NCBI RefSeq assembly: GCF_050436995.1 | Contig: NC_134763.1 | Coordinates: 744,001 to 808,000, forward strand | Direction of reading: 5' to 3' | Length of the DNA: 64,000 nucleotides | Origin: Anticarsia gemmatalis | Taxonomy: Eukaryota > Arthropoda > Insecta > Lepidoptera > Erebidae | Position numbers and translations under genes: made by a program | In this document: positions 56,562-64,000 of the stretch, in pieces | Position numbering within the stretch: position 1 is the stretch's first letter | Layout: every line of letters starts with the position of its first letter | Notes under the pieces: generated by a model | The model's database searches: none | Told to the model about the DNA's origin: nothing | The model's input: the letters and a program-made list of their open reading frames with translations, nothing else

Positions 56562-57691
56562 ATGCTGACTTCCAAACTTTTGGGTGGTTTGAGGGCGGCG
56601 CAGACATCCGTGGTCATCACTAGGAACTTGGCGGCGGCCCAGAAGGCCAGTGACCCCATCCAGCAGCTGTTCCTCGACAAAATCAGAGAGTACAAACAGA
56701 AGAGCGCGTAAGTACACTGTCTGACCTTCGTAATCAATAATCTTGGCCCATCCAGTTCAGTTTTTGCCCATAATATAAGTCTTTATGCTACTAAAGTGCA
56801 TAATGTAGCCTTAAATTGTGAGATTGATACAAAGGAGAAAGACATAAGCAAATCTTATGTTATCTTTAGGTCTTTAGTCAAACCAAGTTCTGACTTTAGT
56901 AGTATAGTTATATTTTTATGATTATGGTAAGGTATTATTGTAAATTACTTCTATTTTCACATGAATACCATTCCATTAATTGTTTGCTCCAATAAAACAC
57001 TTGATTTTGAAATGATTAATAAGAAGTTGAATTGAAAGTTCTAATAAGAATTTGGTACATCAACAAGCCTGAAACATTCATGTAAATGGTTATATTTTTT
57101 TATTTGAGGGTGGTCTACTTAATGGTTTGTTGATAAAATGCTCACTGTTTGAAAATAACATATTATGTATGGCTATTTTATATTTCCATAAATAACTGCT
57201 ATCATCTATATTGACATTCCTTTACTTCATCACTGCTGGGTTTCGGTCTAAAGTTTATAAGAAAAGTAGTAAAAAGCTGAAATAACTTAGAAATAATATT
57301 AGAAACTAAACTCACTAACACTAGGCAGCTCCAGCCTCTACCTCTAGATACCATTAACTCGTCTCAGTATAAGAATGAAAAGACACCAGCCAAGTCCACC
57401 GTACTCAAATATACAAATATGTTTCCCTGACCTCTAAGAATGAGAAGATAAAAAGCCTTAAGAATTAATCGTGTAACATCTAACATAATATATTTATGTT
57501 CTTCTTCCAGTGGTGGCAAGCTCGTAGAAGCCAGCCCAGCCATTGAGAAGGAGATGAAGACCGAGCTGGAGAAGCTCGAGAAGCAGTACGGAGGTGGCCC
57601 CGGCGTCGACATGACCACATTCCCGGCCTTCAAGTTCGAGGAGCCCAAGCTGGACCCCATCAACGAACAGGCCGCCGCTGCCAAGAAGTGA
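56562..57691 (+). CDS. ATPsynCF6: Mitochondrial ATP synthase coupling factor 6, 2 exons
   Basis: Exons 56562-56707 and 57511-57691 join in phase 2 to 327 nt (108 aa). Factor 6 is a peripheral-stalk subunit of mitochondrial F1Fo ATP synthase that helps hold F1 against rotation. The first about 30 residues (MLTSKLLGGLRAA...VITRNLAAA) are basic and amphipathic without acidic residues, a mitochondrial targeting peptide. The mature part has the family's DPIQQLFLDKIREYKQKSA and GGKLVEASPAIEKEMKTELE, then FPAFKFEEPKLDP. Length equals that of other insect F6 proteins. An earlier out-of-frame ATG at 56550 is probably intronic or UTR. Confidence 0.95.
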
Positions 57692-57735
57692 ACACCTCAG
57701 TAGCTTCGTCTTTGGATATTGTTAAGTGTATAAGT

Positions 57736-57741
57736 AATAAA
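57736..57741 (+). terminator. ATPsynCF6 polyadenylation signal
   Basis: AATAAA about 45 bp after the stop codon. Confidence 0.7.
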
Positions 57742-60258
57742 TTATCTGATTAGACAGTCTGTTTTGATTTTATTTACCAAAAGTTAATACCAAAATACAT
57801 TGGTATATCGAAGTACTGTAAGTAAGATAAAGTGAGACTTTATGTGGTGACTTAGGGGTAAGCGTCTGTTACAAGCGACTACTAAAAATGCTTCCTAGAT
57901 ACAGAGTAGTTTATTAGAGCTAAACCATGGCACTCAGTCGACATATTCTTTGAGCCCGTTTCTGGGACCATAATAAAAGCGATCACTGTGAGTTAGGTTG
58001 CGAAGACTCTAGATCATAAGTCTTAAAAATGCATAGGAATACAAGGAAGGAATAATTAATGAAGAATGAGGTATGAGGGTAGGAATAAGCGTAGTTACAA
58101 AATATTATGATGTGAAAGCGCCTTACAAATTATAATAGCCAAGTGTTGCATTTACGTGTGTATGATTGTAAACAGATTCAGCTAGGCGCTTGAATATACC
58201 CTTTTACACAATTTTCTTCGGCTATGGCTATGGCTATCATCAGTCATGCGCTCGATGTTTTTCTTTAGACCGTTATAGTTTCTTTATATTAGTAGCTGTA
58301 GTTTACTCCCCTGCTACGTACCTCCTGTAAAACTAGGTAGTTTCTTACCCATCTTATTAAGTGCAAAGTGCAAGCAAACACACTCAAAATAGGTATTATT
58401 ACAATTTATTCATATTATTTTATTAGAATTTTAGCCGCAGACGCTCAAATAAACGGTTTTCTCAGTGTAACAACATTCGAAATATCGTTACCACGAACCC
58501 AATTAGCATGTCCTATTTTATCTACTTATAATGTAGACATATATATTGACTACAACGTGTATTGGCTACCTTGAAATGAGTAGACAATAGTTTACAAAAA
58601 TTACCTATTGTACTGTCGGACACCAAAGCGAATGAATAACATACTTTGTACATATATAACACTTCTCGGTACTAAAAGATCGTCGCTGTAAAATGCGTCG
58701 CATGTAAAGATACTACCAATATACTAAACATATGTTATCTAAAATACGTTATGTTATGGTTTTGGCAGGTTTCAGCCTACTTTAGTATGTCAACTAAAAC
58801 GTAGATAATAGTGTTAATAGGTAGATAGCAGACAGTCGTCACTGAAATGCTTCCATCGAACACATCGCGTGCAAACACCTACTAAATTATCCCAGATTTA
58901 CGAGCAGTGGGTGGGGTCCGATGAAACGAATGGACACGTTTCTGGCTTGATTTAGACTTGATATTGAAATACAGGTGTAAATTTTTTTGAATTATAATAA
59001 TATCTAAATATAATTCTAATTACTATTCCAATGCTGAGAATTTGTCCCACGAATGAGGGGAGATGTTAGGAATCTATCAGATTGCCAAGTGCACACCTGC
59101 TCTTTCAAAAATAGTTTTTAGGACATATTTTTATAATGCACAGGAATTTTACGCGGTCCTGGTTATTTAACTTTTTTTGGTTGACGTTTTGGCTGACTGT
59201 ATTATCCTGAGATAGGTAAGTTGGTAGGCACCTACAGATTTTTTCAGTCGGAATTCTTGAAGTAAGGTAGTGTCTTTAACTTTATAATGCCCCAGAAGTA
59301 TCTAGTTAGTGTATGCGACTGCCGATAATGCAGTTTAAGATTTCATTCCTGATTCGAGCAGTGTCGTTGAGTTTTGCTGTTGGAATACCTGTGTGCAATT
59401 AAATCATGTTTTATGATAATGTTCGCGGTTTCCAACAATTTGTAGCTGGTCAATAGAGGTAGCTTATTACAATGCCAATAGGCTCGACCCCGACGCTCCC
59501 CATTAGTGAAATGATAAATTAAGTGTAGTAACCTACTATACCCGATAGCGTAATATAGCGTGTAGTAGGTATAGTAGGTACAAACTTAATTTTCTTCGAG
59601 GTTGAAAATATTCATGTATCTCCTTCGGAAAATTGCGTCTTAAGTAGGATTGCTACCGCAGATCACATGCCATTTGAGTGTAATTTTATCTTATATCTCA
59701 GTTTTAAAGCATCTTACTGTCACGAAATTGCTCAAATGTTATCATAGCACTTCAAATTGAGACCGCTCGCTTATCTTGAGATAGTTGACACAAACGGATC
59801 CCGCACCAACAAATTTTCCTGATAATTTTCCATTTCGAAACGTTTTAGATCTGTCTTTATTCAATCTAAAAGCACTTAGTCTAATGTAGTTTTATTACCG
59901 CATTAAATCGTCCTTTATTTACATCGTTACGCTTTTAATGCATCTAAATATTTTTATCGCGCCAAAACAATCTATCAAACGAAGGTGACTACACATCCCA
60001 TTCATCCGTGTCCAATTTCCGTTTGATGTTGACTCAGCTACCATATCAAAATATTAAAGTACAAAAATACGCTAAAAACAACCGGTTATTTCCACCAATC
60101 AGGTGCGAGGAGTTGGCGTATAACTTAACTGTGATTGGTAGAGGTGCTGTGAAGCGCTTTTCCCGCTGTTTTCATCGGCGTTTGCTACTTTGCTTCCAGT
60201 CATTTCGGATAACTGGAGGGTCGCCGACGTTTGACGCGCTCGATGTGAGTTTATCGCT
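57742..60258. other. Intergenic region upstream of the last gene
   Basis: AT-rich, with no coding block recognised. It has a degenerate GAATGAGGGGAGATGTTAGG repeat near 59050 and a small inverted repeat near 59527-59580 (GTAACCTACTATACC / GGTATAGTAGGTAC). The last 250 bp are richer in GC and probably hold the promoter and 5' UTR of the gene starting at 60259. Confidence 0.5.
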
Positions 60259-60367
60259 ATGGCTACCGGTTTTGTGGGGTCCACGAAGAATTTCCCATTT
60301 TCCTTCGACGTGGACGTGGAGGAGGAGGAGCCTGGCCGGAATACTCCGCACCTCAGCAAGAGAATCG
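60259..60367 (+). CDS. First coding exon of an unidentified gene (runs right)
   Basis: ATG at 60259 opens MATGFVGSTKNFPFSFDVDV then EEEEPGRNTPHLSKRI and ends ATCG|GTGAGTAA, a strong 5' splice site in phase 1. It is acidic in the middle with no signal peptide. The larger open frame across it (60008-60604) is in another frame, ignores the splice site and lacks coding character. No second exon was found before the window end. I do not recognise the protein. Confidence 0.6.
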
Positions 60368-61181
60368 GTGAGTAACTGCATGTCATGTTTTAACAACAGT
60401 GTTTATGTTGCGTTTAATTACACCGCTGTTATTTACGGTACAATTAAACTATTTATTTGTGAAATAAACAGGTCGTTGAGAACACGTGTTCTATTGATTA
60501 GAAACATGTTTTGTAGTTTTTGCAACAAATATATTTTATCCTCGTATTTAATTTTCAGTGATTCCATTTCTAAGTGCCTCGTAATGTTTGTTTTCATTAG
60601 TTAGGTCATGTCTCTGAGCATCTGCGGAGTTAGAATGATAATTGTGTAATTACGTACAGTAATAATAATTACCAACCTTTGGACTATCTACGGTAAAATT
60701 TTCCATAAATTATTTAAGGCTCTAATAATTTAAACCTAAGTGTACCTAGGGCTAATCAAAACTTAAGTCGTTTTGTAGTTGCGTAGCTTATTATACCTAC
60801 TATCGCTACGAAAATACCTAATTTTCCAAGAAATTTCTACTGCAAAGTTAAATAGCCTGATCCAGAGAGTTCCCTAGGATCGCTCCAATGCGGCATTCCA
60901 TTTGTTTTGTTGACGTAACCCGGACGAATTGCGGAGACGTCCTGCCCGTGGTCGTTGCGTTGCGGCAAGGACTCCCGAGTTTTCCCTCGTCATACGATCG
61001 ATAGGGGCCACAGCTGACTCGCGTCTTGCGGACCATACATATAGCTAGCTCACGTATATGTATGTATGGACAACTTTTATGCAGTGATGCGGGTAAAGGA
61101 CGCGCCAGACGCAATTATAGACGGCCAAGGGCTTTTGTTATACGAAAAAGAGTTGATTTTATGTTGTTTCATCTTCTTATC

Positions 61182-61402
61182 GTATGGTTAGTGGTCAACC
61201 TAGTGTCAAAGTTGTTTAAACCGCCCGAAGACTTTTGACATGGCTTAACGACTGTTATCTTAATTGAAAAAACCGGGACCGATATTTTACGTGCTTTCCG
61301 AAGTACGGAGACTTCCAGGTCAAATAGCACTATGCGGTCACTCACTTATGATGTGGTTTTGCTTAACCCACAGATCGTTTGCCAACCGGTGAGCGCAACT
61401 GC
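61182..61402 (-). repeat. 5S-rRNA-derived SINE, reverse copy
   Basis: GGTTAGTGGTCAACCTAGTG at the left, CGACTGTTATCTTAATTGA, then the complement of GTGAGTGACCGCATAGTG and of GGTTAAGC, ending TTGCCAACCGGTGAGCG. It is the most complete reverse copy of the 14625 family. Confidence 0.6.
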
Positions 61403-61754
61403 TATGCGCGCCTCCTGTTTTGTTCCATGCTTATATTTAAGAGAAGGGATTTCAAAGTACAAAAGTTCAAATACTTACTTCAAATAAGTTGCTTTGAAAA
61501 GTTCTAGACTAGATGAAAATAGTCTACGCTTTAGGTAAATTGTGTTGATAAGATTAACAAGACAGACTTGGACAAGACAAAGATTTCCTGTTTTACCTCT
61601 TCTAAATATCTACCAGATAGCTTATCAGATGAAATATTGACAGAGAGAGGTCAGGCGCAGGACCGACGGCTTTATGTGCTCTCCGAGGCGCAGAGGTCTA
61701 CGGCCTCAACTTCCCAACTCCTGAGAATCTCTGAGAAATTCTTAATAGTAAATC

Positions 61755-61835
61755 GCAGAAAAAACTTTTTTGCCCGACCCAGGATTCGAACCCGAGAACT
61801 CTTGCGCTGCCTGACCGCGCCACAGAGGCAGTCAT
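61755..61835 (-). repeat. tRNA-derived SINE head
   Basis: On the minus strand GACTGCCTCTGTGGCGCGGT and CTCGGGTTCGAATCCTGGGT give A and B boxes at tRNA spacing. The acceptor arm does not pair and an A-rich stretch follows (AAAAAAGTTTTTTC), so it is a SINE and not a tRNA. Confidence 0.65.
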
Positions 61836-63884
61836 AAAGTATCACATATTATTATATCGCAAAGAACCCACCATCTACCGCAAACTAAAGCTTAATAATC
61901 CCATAGTTAACAGAGCATCTCGACCACAAATCGTTTGGTATTTTCTCCATGACTCGTGTCACGTGTTATCGCAAACCGTTCGTGTATTACCTGTATTGTG
62001 GACGCAGGAAACGTGGTGAAAACAGGAAGGAGCATACATTGTTCGTGTTGCGGATGCACTTGTTTACGGAAGTTTTATCTACCATTGCACTATCAGAGAC
62101 TATCTGACTAACTTGGTTTTGAATGATCTGTACGGTTCACGTCACAAGTAATTTGGGTCAAATTAAAAATTGAAGAAAACTTAGCCTGTGTTTGACGCTG
62201 TCTACAACTAAGTACGCCTTTGCTACATTTTGCGAAAATCGTTTCAGTGGTTCAGCAATTAAAGTACTTTTGTATTTATCAGTCCTATCAAGTGCGGATC
62301 TTATTAAAACAACAAAATATTTTAGATCGGAATCTGCTTCCACAGCCAGTCTCGGGTTCGATTTTCGTTTCAGCAAAAGTCAAGTTGGGATTATCCTATT
62401 TCTGTTTGAATACTCTCGGTGAAAAAGGTAGACACTTCAGACCCACGCCAGACCAAAGTACCCTTGACCACCATCATTGGTGGTCTGGACGGTATTTTAA
62501 GGCCTAGCAAACAAAACCTTAAAATAATAACGACCATGTGAGTACATCGTGGTGCTGGACCAAATATCACGTTTTTCTTTAATCTGTTATCACCTATCAC
62601 GATCAGATCATCTCGCTATCATGTCAAAAATAACGTTTGTAGGCCTCTGAATACGGAACCGAGTATCTACCCGGATGATTCTGATAAGCTATTATAGATC
62701 TTTTACGAATTTGAACTATTTTTTTTTTAAGTATAGCGCGGCCATATCGCTTTCGGTGATTTTAAATCAAACAAACTTTTGATTGGCTTGTACAATGATT
62801 GTTATTTTAGATTATCCTTTCATGAAAAAGTCTTAAAACCGGGTCACATGCTGATGGATACTGGTTCCTATGCTATTTCATCAGCCATTTAACTAAAGAA
62901 AATCTGTATTAGAATCGAAATAAATCCTGTACAAGAAAGAAAGCACTTTTTATATTTTCAATACGCTAGCGCCTAGGCAAATATTAATAGCAATAAATCT
63001 TTTATGTAAATAATTTTGTGTTGGAGAAATTGTGCAGTCAACTGCAGTCTTATAGTATAGGTATTATAATTATTATGATTTGGTACAATAAAGGTTACAA
63101 ATAGTGTTAACTAGATAGTAAAACCATAAGTACAAACGACTTACTTATCCTAACTGTCCTAAAGAGAAAAATACATTCCTACATAATATCACGCTTTCAC
63201 CGCATTGGGGCAAGCAGAGACTAAAAAACGCCATCTGGTATGATCCTTACAAACTTCCCTTGCCTCATTCACATCCATACATGTTGTAGTTTTTCTATAA
63301 GTAAATAATTAAAAAAAAAAGAAAAACATTGACCCATAAATTTTTCATAATAATGAAAAGAACACTTAATAACCATTTTTTAACGAATGCTTATTACTGT
63401 CTCGGTGTTTCAGTTATTTCGTGAGCATTCTCAATGTTATTCTTATCTTATCGTTATCATTACATTCACGGTAACTACAGTCGTGCGCCGGTTAAATACC
63501 GACTGATAAGCCAAGCCACCCACTTAGGTTAAGCTATTTACCAAATGTTAGGTTTAAGGTCAATTGGCCAAGGACAAGAACTGAGTTCTCAATATTAGAA
63601 CACTGACAAAAGGGCAGTTCTAGAAAGTTGTTTTTTTTGGGCATTTGGATAAACATATTTTACACTATTCTCTTAGGCCAGTATTAATTCACTGGTATCA
63701 ACTAAAAACACGGTTTTAAAAACACATTTTATGTAGGAAAATAGGGCCTTAAAACAAGTGTTAGTGTTCCCAGTTGTTACAAGTTTATTAATCTCAGACA
63801 CAGAGTTTGGGTTTAGGCAGTGAGTCCATCACGCTTTCCAAGCGACATTTCGATTTAGAACAACATTCACAGCACTAGCTGATT

Positions 63885-64000
63885 TGCGTGTAGTTCTCCT
63901 ACTTTTAGGGTTCTGTACCCACAGCAAAAACGGGACCCTATTGCTGAAAATTCGCTATCTGTCCGTCTGTCTGTGTGTCTGCCTGTCACCAGGCTATATC
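63885..64000 (-). repeat. Interspersed repeat cut by window end
   Basis: TTAGGGTTCTGTACCCACAG ... CGGGACCCTATTGC ... CCGTCTGTCTGTGTGTCTGC is the complement of the 3' end of the 47463 and 38640 copies. Confidence 0.6.

Larger units (their letters stand above)
60368..64000. other. Probable first intron, repeat-bearing
   Basis: No exon recognised. It holds a 5S-derived SINE (61182), a tRNA SINE (61755), a fragment of the CCTTACAAACTTCCCTTGCC repeat (about 63180-63290) and an incomplete repeat at the right edge. Confidence 0.5.

Noticed and set aside
60008..60604. 198-codon plus-strand frame
   Set aside because: It is in a different frame from the splice-supported first exon at 60259, crosses its donor and loses coding character after 60370.
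61755..61835. tRNA gene candidate
   Set aside because: A and B boxes are present but no acceptor-stem pairing, and similar heads recur elsewhere in the window, so it is a SINE.

Overview
The window is nuclear DNA of an animal, almost certainly a moth or butterfly (Lepidoptera). Five conserved eukaryotic genes can be reconstructed with GT-AG introns. The AT-rich non-coding DNA is full of repeat types typical of lepidopteran genomes: Helitron-like elements ending in CTAG, a mariner-like remnant, palindromic MITEs, tRNA- and 5S-rRNA-derived SINEs, and a 5'-truncated LINE. There is no bacterial gene organisation, CRISPR array or operon.

Layout. Positions 1-18.3 kb hold no recognisable exon, only transposon remnants and hairpins. 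At 18313-18638 on the minus strand there are two candidate alternative first exons of an unidentified gene that continues leftwards. TAF7 (19442-20671, minus, intronless) is head-to-head with PDCL3/viaf (21182-23208, plus, 5 exons) across about 0.5 kb of shared promoter. PDCL3 converges on a very large minus-strand gene, IntS1 (Integrator subunit 1), for which I reconstructed 35 exons (55969 down to 24388; 5,940 coding nt, 1,979 aa, all intron phases compatible). IntS1 is head-to-head with ATPsynCF6 (56562-57691, plus), 592 bp between start codons. At 60259 a first coding exon of another plus-strand gene begins and runs out of the window. A macro-domain (MACROD-like) ADP-ribosyl-hydrolase gene (41926-44146, plus, 4 exons) is nested antisense inside the intron between IntS1 exons 16 and 17.

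The most unusual feature is inside IntS1. Three separate exons (15, 19 and 31) have had their 3' end, together with the 5' splice site, duplicated into the adjacent intron. Exon 31 sits at the head of a ten-copy 150-bp array with identical copies. Exon 15 sits at the head of a fifteen-copy array of about 110 bp whose units carry G-runs right after each splice donor. Exon 19 has one extra copy. The arrays therefore present 10 and 15 competing, near-identical splice donors. By frame analysis, extending the exon to any later donor gives a stop or a frameshift. In the 150-bp array each copy also has a 3'-splice-site-like sequence, so the copies could in principle be 106-nt mini-exons that keep frame in multiples of three.

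Functionally the window groups nuclear transcription genes (TAF7 of TFIID; IntS1 of the Integrator RNA-cleavage complex), a phosducin-like co-chaperone, a mitochondrial ATP-synthase subunit and an ADP-ribose hydrolase. They share promoters or introns but form no common pathway.
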